From positions 124,001-188,000 of the forward strand of contig LQBI01000002.1 in NCBI GenBank assembly GCA_002030045.1: 64,000 nt of DNA. The letters run 5' to 3'. The notes under the pieces were generated by a model, which saw only the letters and a list, made by a program, of their open reading frames with translations, was not told the DNA's origin and did no database searches. Positions 1 through 8,708 of this stretch are shown here, in pieces (positions within the stretch are counted from its first letter, which is position 1; each line of letters starts with the position of its first letter). This DNA is from Candidatus Aegiribacteria sp. MLS_C. Lineage in GTDB: Bacteria > Fermentibacterota > Fermentibacteria > Fermentibacterales > JCC-6. Both the position numbers and the translations under genes were made by a program.

Positions 1-1
1 G

Positions 2-67
2 GGACTGGAGAAGGCCACCGGACGCGGAACTTTCCTCCAGGTCCCGGGGGAGAGAAAGGAAGATTGA
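2..67 (+). CDS. C-terminal end of an upstream gene (partial)
   Basis: An open frame enters from the left edge and stops at TGA 65-67, giving a 21-residue tail ending in GERKED. The stop overlaps the TTG start of the next gene (TTGA), the coupling seen repeatedly in this window. With so little sequence the product cannot be named. The frame of the next gene is also open to the window edge, so a longer form of that gene is the alternative reading. Confidence 0.35.
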   Translation, partial: GLEKATGRGTFLQVPGERKED

Positions 68-858
68 GCGCTGACAGGGTCCTGGTCACCGGAGCCTCCG
101 GAAGACTGGGGGCCTCCGTCCTTCCATTCCTGTCAGCGGAATGGGAGCCGATACCCGTTTCCCGCAGCGGTGACATGGGAACGGAGGCCATCGACCTGCT
201 CCTCGGAGAGAACAGGGATTCCCTGCTGAACAGGGATTTCAGCGCCGTCGTCAACACCGCGGCTCTGTCCTCCGTAGCCGAGTGCTCCCGTCGGCCTGCC
301 CGGGCACTGCTGCTGAACGCTCTCTGGCCAGCGGAACTCGCCTCCTCCTGCCGTGAGAGAAACATTCCGATGGTGCACTTCTCCACGGACCTTGTCTACA
401 GCGGAGGCAATCCACCCTACCACGAGGGATCGGCGGCTGTACCCCTGTCATTCTACGGATGGTCCAAGCTGCTGGGAGACCTCATGGTGGAGCGGAGGTA
501 CCCGGGGGCGTTGATAGTTCGGACCTCGGTGCTGTGCGGAGAGACCTCATCGAAGCACAGGACCTTTTCGCAGGACGTTCTTTGCGGCAGGGTGAGAACT
601 GTCTGGGTGGACAGCTGGAGGAACCACACGCCCGTCGACTGGCTCGCGGGACTTCTTCCCGGACTGCTGGAAGATGGACTCACCGGCACGGTGATAGCCT
701 CGGGGGAGAATTCCCGGACCAGGTCCGCATACGCGGAAGCCATTCTGAGCGTACACGGACTTCCCTCGGAACACCTGGTACAGGAGTACGCCCCGCCGGG
801 AGTGCCGAGGATGCTTGACCTCAGGGGCCGGTTCAGCACTCCGGATGACATAGTATGA
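64..858 (+). CDS. RmlD-like NAD(P)-dependent sugar-nucleotide reductase
   Basis: A 264-residue Rossmann-fold protein of the extended SDR / RmlD substrate-binding family. The family includes dTDP-4-dehydrorhamnose reductase, which makes activated deoxysugars for polysaccharides. Visible are the N-terminal nucleotide-binding motif VLVTGASGRLG, a STDLVYSG segment after the fourth strand, and the catalytic YGWSK (YxxxK). The C-terminal half resembles the substrate lobe of RmlD. The TTG start at 64 follows AAGGA at 56-60. Frame 1 is open to the window edge, so an upstream start cannot be excluded. The exact sugar substrate is not determined. A methyltransferase-like gene follows 88 bp downstream, which would fit a sugar-modification locus. 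Confidence 0.75.
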   Translation: MSADRVLVTGASGRLGASVLPFLSAEWEPIPVSRSGDMGTEAIDLLLGENRDSLLNRDFSAVVNTAALSSVAECSRRPARALLLNALWPAELASSCRERNIPMVHFSTDLVYSGGNPPYHEGSAAVPLSFYGWSKLLGDLMVERRYPGALIVRTSVLCGETSSKHRTFSQDVLCGRVRTVWVDSWRNHTPVDWLAGLLPGLLEDGLTGTVIASGENSRTRSAYAEAILSVHGLPSEHLVQEYAPPGVPRMLDLRGRFSTPDDIV

Positions 859-946
859 AAACCCAGTTACGGACCCGTCCACCCGTCTGCCTGAACAGGA
901 ACGGCACATCGCTGAAGCACGGAGCCCGGGTTTTGAGAGGGGCTCC

Positions 947-1837
947 GTGAGAGGCGGAGGACGCGACAGGGAGACGCTGATCCGTCAGGGCATCGAGGCG
1001 GGCAGCCGGGATATGATGAGCGAGGACCGCATATGGTCCCGCCACAGCAGTGACAAGGCGGACATCTCCCGAGTGCTTATGCGGGTGGTCCGGCGCCTTC
1101 ACAGAACTCTGCCCGCCGGCCTGGAGATGAGGGCCCTCTCGCTCGGTTCCGGCTCGGAGCCTCAGTTACAGATACTGAAGGCCGCATTCGGCGGTGGTCT
1201 CTATCTTCTGGATGTGGACGAGGTCCCACTGGAAACGGTGAGGAAGGACCTGAGGAACCGCTGCATAGAGGAGGGGGTGTACACGCTCAGGGGCGACTAC
1301 TGCGCACTGCTGGCCAGCGCCGGGTCATCCCGCGGTTTTCTGAGGAGTTCTCTCCACGGGGAGCGGGTGCACCTGGTGACCATGCACCACTCGCTCTACT
1401 ACGCGGAGACTTCGAGCTGGAAGGAACTCTTCCGGAACGTGCTGGATGAGATCCTGCCGGGACACGGTTCCGTGCACGCAGTACTGATGTCCCCCGACTG
1501 CTCCCTGGAGGACTCCACCGCCCGGCTCTACGCCAGGTTCGCCGGCGGGTTCCTGGGAGCGAGGAACGACCAGGACCTGGCGGCGTTCAGCAGGGATATC
1601 CGCCGTGAACCCTGGATGCGCGGCGCCTCGGTCGGCGTGGAGACCAGACAGGTCAGGTTCTCGGCTGAGGATTTCCGGCAGTTGATGTCTGTGGTGTGGA
1701 TGATACTGCTCTACCCCAGCCCCAACAGGTTCGACCAGGGCCAGATGAGGGAAATAGCGGAATACGTTTACGACGTGATCTGGTCAGGCGGAAGATCGCT
1801 GGTACAGCTGCAGGACCACCTCGTGATAAACCGGTAG
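947..1837 (+). CDS. Class I SAM-dependent methyltransferase-like protein
   Basis: A 296-residue soluble protein. Residues around 65-90 carry a motif-I-like LSLGSGSEPQ followed about 20 residues later by YLLDVDE, the pattern of a Rossmann methyltransferase binding S-adenosylmethionine. A later strand (VHLVTMHHSLYY) is in the place where motif IV normally lies. The GTG start at 947 has GAGAGG six bases upstream. It lies on the same strand as the RmlD-like gene and converges on glyS with a 12-bp gap. Substrate unknown; the low similarity outside motif I means a non-catalytic relative is possible. Confidence 0.55.
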   Translation: MRGGGRDRETLIRQGIEAGSRDMMSEDRIWSRHSSDKADISRVLMRVVRRLHRTLPAGLEMRALSLGSGSEPQLQILKAAFGGGLYLLDVDEVPLETVRKDLRNRCIEEGVYTLRGDYCALLASAGSSRGFLRSSLHGERVHLVTMHHSLYYAETSSWKELFRNVLDEILPGHGSVHAVLMSPDCSLEDSTARLYARFAGGFLGARNDQDLAAFSRDIRREPWMRGASVGVETRQVRFSAEDFRQLMSVVWMILLYPSPNRFDQGQMREIAEYVYDVIWSGGRSLVQLQDHLVINR

Positions 1838-1849
1838 GACTGTCCCGGT

Positions 1850-3178
1850 TCAGCCCTCCGGCCAGCCCTCGGCCATTATTTCATTGAGGGTGTTCACAAG
1901 TGTATCTATGGGGGTCCTTATCTGTCCCAGGGAATCACGCTCCCTCACCGTGACCATGGAATCCTCCAGGGAATCGAAGTCGAAGGTCACGCAGAAGGGT
2001 GTCCCGGCCTCGTCCATCCTTCGGTAGCGCTTGCCGATGGATCCGGTCACGTCGAAGACGGATGGAAGATGGGGGCTGACCATCCTGAACACCTCTTCGG
2101 CCGGATCGTCGAGTTTCCTGGAAAGAGGAAGGACCGCCACCTTGATGGGGGCGAGTTCACGATGAAGGCCCAGCACGACCCTCTCCCTGCCCTCGACGAT
2201 CTCCTCGCGATAGGCATCAAGGAGCACGGCCAGCATGGTCCGGCCGATACCTCCGCTGGTCTCTATCACGAAGGGGATGATCTTCTCGTTGGAAACCTGG
2301 TCCTGGAAGGAGAGGTCCTGGCCGCTCATCTCCATGTGGGCTTTGAGGTCGTAGTCGGTCCTGTTGGCTATCCCCTCCAGCTCTCCCCAGCCGCCGGGGG
2401 CGAAGGGGAACCTGTACTCGATGTCGACGCAGCCGCTGGCGTAATGGGCAAGCTCGCCTTCCTCGTGTCTCCTGGTGCGGAGGTTGCCGTCGGTTATTCC
2501 CAGCCTGGCGTACCATTCCAGCCTCTGCTCCAGCCAGTACTCGAACCAGCGGTCGGCCTCTTCCGGGGTGCAGAAGAACTCCATTTCCATCTGTTCGAAC
2601 TCCCTGGAGCGGAAGATGAAATTCCTTGCCGTGATCTCGTTCCTGAAGGCCTTGCCCATCTGGGCTATTCCGAAGGGGAGCTTCTGCCGTGTGGCGGTCA
2701 CAACGTTGCGGAAGTTGACGAAGATCGGCTGGCAGGTCTCGGGCCTGAGGTAGACCGTAGCGGACTCTCCCTCCAGGGCGCCCATGCTCGTCCTGAACAT
2801 CAGTCCGAAGTCCCTGGGTTCGGTGAGTTCCCCGCCGCAGTCGGGGCATACGTTCCCTTCAACCTGGTCCTGCCTGAACCTGCCCTTGCACTTAAGGCAG
2901 TCCACCAGGGGGTCGTGGAAGTGCTTCAGGTGCCCCGAGGCCATCCAGACGTCGGGATGGGTGATGATGGCCGAGTCCATTCCGACAACATCCGTCCTGG
3001 TGGAAACCATGAAATTCCACCAGCTGGTCTCGATGTTCCTCTTCAGCTCGACGCCCAGAGGTCCGTAGTCCCAGGCCGACTGCAGGCCTCCGTACACCTC
3101 CCCGGACTGGAAAACGAAACCCCTCCTCTTGCAGAGGGAAACAAGCTTCTTCATAAGGTCGTCGGTCTCAGTGGTCAT
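1850..3178 (-). CDS. glyS: Glycyl-tRNA synthetase (single-chain class II)
   Basis: A 442-residue glycyl-tRNA synthetase of the homodimeric (GlyQS, eukaryote/archaeal-like) type, which charges tRNA-Gly in the cytoplasm. The N-terminus contains the glycine-site region FVFQSGEVYGG and YGPLGVELKRN. A four-Cys zinc-like segment (CLKC and CPDC) lies near residue 100. Motif 2 is around FRNEITARNFIFRSREFEQ, and motif 3 is SGGIGRTMLAVL followed by the anticodon-binding domain. The ATG at 3178 is chosen because it overlaps the recO stop as ATGA and begins MTTETDDLMKK; an in-frame upstream extension lies inside recO. It is the last gene of the phoH-to-glyS operon. Confidence 0.95.
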   Translation of the reverse strand: MTTETDDLMKKLVSLCKRRGFVFQSGEVYGGLQSAWDYGPLGVELKRNIETSWWNFMVSTRTDVVGMDSAIITHPDVWMASGHLKHFHDPLVDCLKCKGRFRQDQVEGNVCPDCGGELTEPRDFGLMFRTSMGALEGESATVYLRPETCQPIFVNFRNVVTATRQKLPFGIAQMGKAFRNEITARNFIFRSREFEQMEMEFFCTPEEADRWFEYWLEQRLEWYARLGITDGNLRTRRHEEGELAHYASGCVDIEYRFPFAPGGWGELEGIANRTDYDLKAHMEMSGQDLSFQDQVSNEKIIPFVIETSGGIGRTMLAVLLDAYREEIVEGRERVVLGLHRELAPIKVAVLPLSRKLDDPAEEVFRMVSPHLPSVFDVTGSIGKRYRRMDEAGTPFCVTFDFDSLEDSMVTVRERDSLGQIRTPIDTLVNTLNEIMAEGWPEG

Positions 3179-3921
3179 TTCTCGAGGTCCTCCAGTACCG
3201 ATAGTGATCTCAGTCTCATTCTCCTGTCCATGTGGATCTCCGCGAAATCCCTCAGAAGATCGAAGCACAATCTGTATCCTCCCTTCCAGAGGCCGATCTT
3301 CCGCACCTCCTCAAGGGGACTGCTGCGGGTCTTCCTGAAGAAGACCAGTATCCCGGCAGGTATCTCTTTCTCCGATCCCAGCGCACATCCCCGGCAGACG
3401 CGGCCTCCGCCGGCCGGGTCCCACAGGAGGGAATCCGAAGGATCGCCCCCGCACCTGACGCACCGGTCGATCTCCATGGCGAAGCCCGACAGCCTCAGTG
3501 CCTTCTCTATGCCCGAACACAGTACCGGCCAGAAGGGAGGTCCCATTGCGAAGTTGTCCAGCACGGAGCCTATCAGGTGGAACATGGGATGGGAGGGCTC
3601 GCTGCCGGTCACGGAGAATAACAGCCATTCCACGAAAAGACAAGAATGGGCGAAAGCCAGGGGATCGGTCCTGATGCTCTCGTAGTGCCGTATCACCGAG
3701 GCTTCCGTTGCGGTGTCCATCTCCCTGCCCTCCCTGCGGGAGAGTGTGATGTCCGACATGGAGAGGAGTTCCAGGCTCCCGTAGAACGGGCTCCTGGGCC
3801 GAAGAGCCCCCCTTGCCATGACGGAGATGCGTCCGTGGTCCAGGGAGTAAAGGGTAAGTATCAGCGAAGACTCGCTCCACCTGACCCTGCGAAGCACGAA
3901 TGCCGGAGTGGTAGATCGAAT
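3175..3921 (-). CDS. recO: DNA repair protein RecO, probably with an ATT start
   Basis: RecO loads RecA onto SSB-coated DNA with RecR. The protein has an N-terminal OB fold (VRWSESSLILTLYSLDHG) and a helical domain with a four-Cys zinc site (CVRCGG and CRGCALG). The first conventional start is GTG 3897, but it lacks a ribosome binding site and cuts off AFVL, a family N-terminal motif (E. coli RecO has AFVLHSRPWSE). In frame upstream, ATT at 3919-3921 would give MRSTTPAFVLRRV and has GGAG nine bases before it; a stop lies at 3946-3948. I therefore place the start at ATT 3921, giving 248 residues. ATT starts are known in infC. The stop overlaps the glyS start (ATGA). Confidence 0.8.
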   Translation of the reverse strand: MRSTTPAFVLRRVRWSESSLILTLYSLDHGRISVMARGALRPRSPFYGSLELLSMSDITLSRREGREMDTATEASVIRHYESIRTDPLAFAHSCLFVEWLLFSVTGSEPSHPMFHLIGSVLDNFAMGPPFWPVLCSGIEKALRLSGFAMEIDRCVRCGGDPSDSLLWDPAGGGRVCRGCALGSEKEIPAGILVFFRKTRSSPLEEVRKIGLWKGGYRLCFDLLRDFAEIHMDRRMRLRSLSVLEDLEK

Positions 3922-3984
3922 GGTATCACTCTCCGAAGGTGGGTGTCAGTAATACTGCCGTTTGGCCTGCCGGGGTTCCCGCCG

Positions 3985-5205
3985 TCAGTCCGATTCCTTC
4001 TGGGATTCCGACAGCGGTTCCACCCTCACGTAGAGGATGCGCTGCGCCCTGACCTGCTCGACCGTGAAACTGTAACCCGAGAAATCGGTTCTCTCGCCAG
4101 GTCTGGGGATCTTCCCCATCAGCTGGTAGACCATTCCTCCAAGGCTCTCGAAGTCGTCGTCGGCGAAATCGGTCCCGAGGAGGGCGTTGAGGTCGTCGAT
4201 CGGGAGCCTTGCGTCCAGAAGGTATGACCCGCCATCCAGCTTCTTTACCAGCAGGGCCTCCTTGTCGTACTCATCCAGGATCTCCCCGAAGACCTCCTCC
4301 ATGATGTCCTCGATGGTGACAAGTCCGGCGGTGCCGCCGTACTCGTCAACCACCACGGCCATGTGTATCCTTTTGGACTGGAACTCCCTCATAAGCTCGT
4401 CTATCCTCTTGTATTCCGGAACGAAGTACGGGGTCCTTAGTATGTTCCGGAGCTGGAAACCGTTCTCTCCCTCAGAAAGCAGTGCCAGTAGGTCCTTGGC
4501 GTAGAGCAGACCCCTTATGTTGTCGATCTTCTCCTCGTACACGGGGATCCTGGAGTGCCCCGCCCTTTTGAGCCTGTCCACCACCGTGGAGAGGTCAGCA
4601 TTGATCTCCACACAGGCCATGTCAATCCTGGGGACCATGACTTCCCGGACGATCTTGTCCGAGAAATCGATGATGCTGTCCATAAGCTCCTGCTCCTTCT
4701 CGAACTCCCCCGGGTCGCCCTTCTCCCTCCTCCTTTCGAGCCAGATAACGTCGGGGGGAGTTATGAGCCACCCCAGGGTCTCGGGGCTCTCGTCGCTGCT
4801 GCTGCCGAAGAACAGAAGGGCGGGAAGCCTGAAGAGCAGGGAAACGATAATGTAGGGGAACCTCAGTGCCGAAAGGAATCTCAGGGGGGTGCCCTTGGCG
4901 ACCAGCGAGGGCAGCAGGACGGCAAGAAGGAATGTCGCGAGGCAGAAAACCGTGAATGCCAGCCAGTCCTGGACTCCCGTGGCGGGGCCCAGGATCCCTG
5001 CCAGCAGGAATGCCCCGGCTCCGGCAAGTATGGTGCCCGTGAAGTTCATGAGCCACAGTATTCCGAGATGGAAGAAGGCGGCCTGTCTTCTCTCCGAGGG
5101 GTCCCTGCCCCTGGACAGGATGAGCTCGGGTATGCAGGACCTGATCCCCGAGGCCAGGAAGAGCAGCAGGAAGCCGGTGGAGTAAACAGCCAGGCCCGTC
5201 AGCAT
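3985..5205 (-). CDS. CNNM/HlyC-CorC family CBS-domain membrane protein
   Basis: A 406-residue protein of the hemolysin C/CorC family, implicated in divalent metal (Mg/Co) transport or its control. Three to four hydrophobic segments occupy about residues 1-135 (CNNM region). A CBS pair follows, containing MVPRIDMACVE and VVVDEYGGTAGLVTIEDIM. A C-terminal CorC/HlyC domain with LLGTDFADDDFESLGG spans about 320-400. The ATG at 5205 lies 7 bp inside the ybeY end, so translation is probably coupled. YbeY-CorC adjacency is common in bacteria. Transport substrate cannot be read from sequence. Confidence 0.85.
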   Translation of the reverse strand: MLTGLAVYSTGFLLLFLASGIRSCIPELILSRGRDPSERRQAAFFHLGILWLMNFTGTILAGAGAFLLAGILGPATGVQDWLAFTVFCLATFLLAVLLPSLVAKGTPLRFLSALRFPYIIVSLLFRLPALLFFGSSSDESPETLGWLITPPDVIWLERRREKGDPGEFEKEQELMDSIIDFSDKIVREVMVPRIDMACVEINADLSTVVDRLKRAGHSRIPVYEEKIDNIRGLLYAKDLLALLSEGENGFQLRNILRTPYFVPEYKRIDELMREFQSKRIHMAVVVDEYGGTAGLVTIEDIMEEVFGEILDEYDKEALLVKKLDGGSYLLDARLPIDDLNALLGTDFADDDFESLGGMVYQLMGKIPRPGERTDFSGYSFTVEQVRAQRILYVRVEPLSESQKESD

Positions 5206-5597
5206 GGAGCGTTCCTTCCCTTCATTGCCAGTTCTACCAGTCGCCCTACTTCCAGCGCCATCTTCTCGGAACCCTCCTCGGTGTCGTGGGACATTCCCGC
5301 GAGGTGGAGGTAACCGTGGAATATCCTTTCCAGGAGGGCTTCCAGAGGAGGATGGAGACGGCCGTCGACGAATATTGTCCCCTCAGGTCCGCCGCCCGTG
5401 CCGTCCGGGAGGGAGAGATCGAAGCTCAGGACGTCAGTGGTGCGGTCGATGTGCCGGTAGGTCCTGTTGAGGACTCTCATGTGTCCCGGGTCCGTCACCA
5501 CCACCTCCACTCCGTCACCGACGATTCCTTCAAGGAGTCCCTCCAGGGTTTCACTTTCCAGCCCTGTGTCGTCAGGCAGTACGGTAACCTCAGCCAA
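5199..5597 (-). CDS. ybeY: Endoribonuclease YbeY (rRNA maturation factor)
   Basis: A 132-residue single-strand-specific metal-dependent endoribonuclease acting in 16S rRNA 3' maturation and ribosome quality control. The zinc motif H-x3-H-x5-H is present as HGYLHLAGMSH, and upstream lies TYRHIDRTTDVLSF, the conserved fold core. The TTG at 5597 is chosen because it begins MAEVTVLPDD at the expected place and has GGGAG six bases upstream; a longer in-frame reading would run through the preceding gene. It overlaps the 7TM-HD gene by 8 bp and the CorC gene by 7 bp. Confidence 0.92.
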   Translation of the reverse strand: MAEVTVLPDDTGLESETLEGLLEGIVGDGVEVVVTDPGHMRVLNRTYRHIDRTTDVLSFDLSLPDGTGGGPEGTIFVDGRLHPPLEALLERIFHGYLHLAGMSHDTEEGSEKMALEVGRLVELAMKGRNAPC

Positions 5598-7605
5598 CCG
5601 TGTCTCCCATCGGATAGTCCGCCACCCTCTTGTGGAACCTGCTCTCGAGAACGGATGTGAAAACCCTGACCACCGTCTTGAGGTTCCGGCGGGTGAGATG
5701 GCATTCGTCCAGTTCTCCCTCAAGGTCCTTCTCGTCCACCACCCGGGCCACCAGATCTCCGACCTCTTCCGGGGAGGTCAGGTTCTTGGTTACGGATGCC
5801 ACCTGGTCCGCCAGCATCACCAGGGCGGCCTCTATCGTGGACGGCCTCGGACCTGGATACGAGAAGTCGGCCCTGTCCACCTCCACCCCTTCTCCGGCTG
5901 CTGCTGCGGCCCTGTTGTAGAAGAACCTGGCCAGGCTGGTCCCGTGGTGCTGCTCGATGATATCGATCACCGCCCTTGGGAGTTTGGCCTTTTCGGCCAT
6001 GGCTACCCCGTCCCTTACATGCGCGATTATCATCCGCGCACTGACCCTTGGATCCAGACTGTCGTGGGGATTGTCGACCTTCATCTGGTTCTCTATGAAG
6101 ATCTCCGGTCTGACCATCTTGCCGATGTCGTGGAAGTACCCTCCTGCGGAGGCCAGTGATTCCCAGGCCCCGATGGCCGAGGCGGCGCGGCCGGCCAGTT
6201 CCGCCACTGTCTGGGAGTGGTTCCAGGTGCCGGGAGCTACTTCGCGCATCCTCCTGAGAAGAGGATGGTCGGTCTTGTTGACTTCGTCGATGGAGAGTGC
6301 CGTAAACACGCCGAACAGCCTTTCGAACAGGAACAGCAGGGCATTGGCGGACCCGATCCCGATGACCGGGACGAAGGCAAGTCCCAGGATGTCCCCGGTC
6401 ATGCCTGTGGAGTAGAGGGAGGTGTCCAGCAGCTTCAGAAGAAGGAACACTCCGATGCCGCCTCCTGCGGCCAGACCGATGGAAAGGGGAACGCTGCTTC
6501 TCTGTCTGACGTTCCATGCCGTCATGGCAGTCAGTATCCCGGAAACCGAACCGATGAGCGCGACGGAGAAGGGATGGGGATGTACGAGTCCCATGACCAG
6601 CGAGAACATGAGGGTCATGAAGATGGCGTGCCTTCTGTGGAAGAAGATGCTGGTCATGGCGGCACCGAAGGTGACCAGGGTGGCGTAGGGGTACCCGATG
6701 CTTTCCCGAAGAGCGAGCCACATCGTCCCCGTTGCCGCAAGGGAGAGGACCCAGATCACACCCAGCAGCAGGAAACGGTTTGAGGCGGCCCAGGTGTCAG
6801 GCATTATGTCGTGGACGTAATAGAGAATGATCCCTGACACTATCATGACTATGAGAATGAGGCCGGCGCCGTGTCTCAGGTTCCTGCCGTCCAGTTCGGT
6901 GTTCTTGAGGTGTTCCAGGAAGGCCACCGTTCTCGTGGAAGCCGGCTGGCCCGCTTCGAGGAGAACGCTTCCCGCCGCGATGGTGGTGTCGATGTTGCTG
7001 AATCCGGCAACCGCCGTCTCGGCATTGACCTTGCGAGAGGAATCGTCAACGACCAGGTTCGGAGTGAGCAGCGAGGTGATCGCCTCCATTTCACCCTGTG
7101 AGAGACGGAAACGGCCCATCCTTACCGCCATGGCCTCCCTTACATCGTCGATCTCGTTGATATCGAACAGCTGACGGTCTTCGGCCTCTCCGTGCCGCAG
7201 AACCACGGCCCTGTCCCCGCCGTAGTAGTCACGCACGCTATGCAGGTCGAATACGCCTTCCTCGTAGATCTCCCGGAGCTCAAGGAGCATTCCCCTTGCG
7301 AAGGAGGAATCGAAGGTAGCCAGTACCAGTCGCGGGTAAAGCCTCTCGTCCAGAGGCTGCCATGCTGTCTCGTCCAGTCTGAGATGTATGGGTACCGAGG
7401 CCAGGACCGAGTCCTGTATTCCTCTGAACTCCTCCGGACCGTAGGGCAGGCTGAAGTCCACCGGGGCGACTATGTCATGCGGATAGGTCTGGCCCGCCGA
7501 CAGCTCGATGTCGATTATGTGCCTGTCCGGAAGAAAAAGGAAATAGAACGATCCGACGAAGACGGCGATCACCAGAAATCTTGACAGAACGTTCCTTGTC
7601 TTCAT
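5590..7605 (-). CDS. 7TM-HD (PgpH-type) HDIG phosphodiesterase
   Basis: A 671-residue membrane protein of the 7TMR-HD family, whose PgpH members hydrolyse cyclic di-AMP. Order: one N-terminal helix (about 10-27), a large extracytoplasmic 7TMR-HDED domain to about residue 260, seven hydrophobic helices (about 265-440), then a cytoplasmic HD domain. The HD domain has HSQTVAELAGRAA, the HDIG motif GGYFHDIGKMVRPEIF, HVRDGVAMA and the late EQHHGTSL. All metal-binding His/Asp positions appear intact. It sits between phoH and ybeY, the standard context. Cyclic di-AMP as substrate is inferred from family and context, since no diadenylate cyclase is in this window. Confidence 0.88.
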   Translation of the reverse strand: MKTRNVLSRFLVIAVFVGSFYFLFLPDRHIIDIELSAGQTYPHDIVAPVDFSLPYGPEEFRGIQDSVLASVPIHLRLDETAWQPLDERLYPRLVLATFDSSFARGMLLELREIYEEGVFDLHSVRDYYGGDRAVVLRHGEAEDRQLFDINEIDDVREAMAVRMGRFRLSQGEMEAITSLLTPNLVVDDSSRKVNAETAVAGFSNIDTTIAAGSVLLEAGQPASTRTVAFLEHLKNTELDGRNLRHGAGLILIVMIVSGIILYYVHDIMPDTWAASNRFLLLGVIWVLSLAATGTMWLALRESIGYPYATLVTFGAAMTSIFFHRRHAIFMTLMFSLVMGLVHPHPFSVALIGSVSGILTAMTAWNVRQRSSVPLSIGLAAGGGIGVFLLLKLLDTSLYSTGMTGDILGLAFVPVIGIGSANALLFLFERLFGVFTALSIDEVNKTDHPLLRRMREVAPGTWNHSQTVAELAGRAASAIGAWESLASAGGYFHDIGKMVRPEIFIENQMKVDNPHDSLDPRVSARMIIAHVRDGVAMAEKAKLPRAVIDIIEQHHGTSLARFFYNRAAAAAGEGVEVDRADFSYPGPRPSTIEAALVMLADQVASVTKNLTSPEEVGDLVARVVDEKDLEGELDECHLTRRNLKTVVRVFTSVLESRFHKRVADYPMGDTVG

Positions 7606-7654
7606 TGTACGGTCGCTCCGGTGGTTCCTTGTGCGTCCGGGCTGACCGATCCGT

Positions 7655-8632
7655 TCATGGTGAGCCTCCCCCGCCCGCCGGTCCGGCGGCGTCCCTGGAC
7701 GACGCCTGCTCGAAGGCGCTGATTATCCTCTGCACCAGAGGATGTCTCACCACATCGTTCTGGTCAAGATAGGTGAACAGTATTCCGTCTATGTCGTGGA
7801 GGATATCCCGGATCGCCACAAGACCGGAGGAATTCCACGGTTTGAGGTCTATCTGGGTGATATCACCGGTGATGACCGCCCTGGAACTGTAACCCAGACG
7901 CGTGAGGAACATCTTGAGCTGGGTGATGGTGGTGTTCTGGGCCTCGTCAAGGATGACGAAGGCGTTGTTCAGAGTGCGGCCCCTCATGTATGCCAGAGGC
8001 GCCACTTCGATGACCCTGTTGTCTATGGCCCTCCTGACCCTTGCAGGGGAAAGCGTGTCGTCCAGGGCGTCGTATACGGGTTTCAGGTAGGGGTCGATCT
8101 TCTGCTGCAGGTCTCCGGGAAGGAACCCCAGGCTCTCCCCCGCTTCGACGGCCGGCCTGGAGATGATTATCCTCTCCACCTGTCCGTCGGTCAGGGCAGC
8201 CACCGCACTTGCCACCGCCAGGAAGGTCTTGCCGGTGCCTGCCGGACCGATGCAGAAGACTATTTCCGAAGACCTTATAGCCTGCAGGTAACCCTCCTGG
8301 CCCGAGGTCTTGGGTATGATCCTGCCGGCTCTGCCCGGTACCGAGAGTTCCAGCGACCGGTCGTGCTGCTCCGGGAAACTCAGTGCGGCGTCGACGCTGT
8401 GGGGGCTCAGGGTCCCGGACACCGAGAGTTCGTGTTCCAGCCTGGTGAAAACCGCCATTGCCCTCTCCACCGCCAGTCTCTCACCGGTGATGTTGAGGAA
8501 GTCGTCCCTGTAGGAGGCCTTTACATCAAGGGAAGCACATATCTTGCGCAGGTTCCTGTCACCGCTGCCGAATATGCTGGAGGCTTCCTCCCTGGCCAGG
8601 GGGAGCCTGGCGCTTGATTCCTGGTCGTTCAT
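7655..8632 (-). CDS. phoH: PhoH-like P-loop ATPase
   Basis: A 325-residue PhoH (YbeZ) protein, a predicted RNA-associated ATPase working with YbeY in rRNA processing or decay. Residues about 15-75 form a KH-like N-terminal domain (GSGDRNLRKICASLDV). The helicase-like core has Walker A GPAGTGKTF, then ISRPAVEAGESLGFLPG, Walker B FVILDEAQNT, and GYSSRAVITGDITQIDL. Length and motif order match the family. ATG start at 8632. It is the first gene of the six-gene minus-strand operon ending in glyS; a hairpin separates it from the LysM gene upstream. Confidence 0.93.
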   Translation of the reverse strand: MNDQESSARLPLAREEASSIFGSGDRNLRKICASLDVKASYRDDFLNITGERLAVERAMAVFTRLEHELSVSGTLSPHSVDAALSFPEQHDRSLELSVPGRAGRIIPKTSGQEGYLQAIRSSEIVFCIGPAGTGKTFLAVASAVAALTDGQVERIIISRPAVEAGESLGFLPGDLQQKIDPYLKPVYDALDDTLSPARVRRAIDNRVIEVAPLAYMRGRTLNNAFVILDEAQNTTITQLKMFLTRLGYSSRAVITGDITQIDLKPWNSSGLVAIRDILHDIDGILFTYLDQNDVVRHPLVQRIISAFEQASSRDAAGPAGGGGSP

Positions 8633-8655
8633 AGGTTTACGGCTTCCGGAAAAGA

Positions 8656-8691
8656 GGAAGGCCCTTCACAGATGACCGTGAAGAGCCTTCC
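8656..8691 (-). terminator. Stem-loop terminator after the LysM gene
   Basis: An interrupted inverted repeat (arms 8656-8669 and 8678-8691, 13 of 14 positions paired with one internal mismatch, 8-base loop) lies between the LysM gene stop and phoH. Read on the minus strand the stem is followed by TCTTTT. It probably ends the LysM transcript and insulates the phoH operon. Confidence 0.65.
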
Positions 8692-8708
8692 ATGTCCGCG
8701 TGTATGAA

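Noticed and set aside
2069-3685. A 538-codon plus-strand open frame opposite glyS and recO
   Set aside because: It mirrors the codon structure of the minus-strand genes and has no recognisable domains; glyS and recO explain the region fully.
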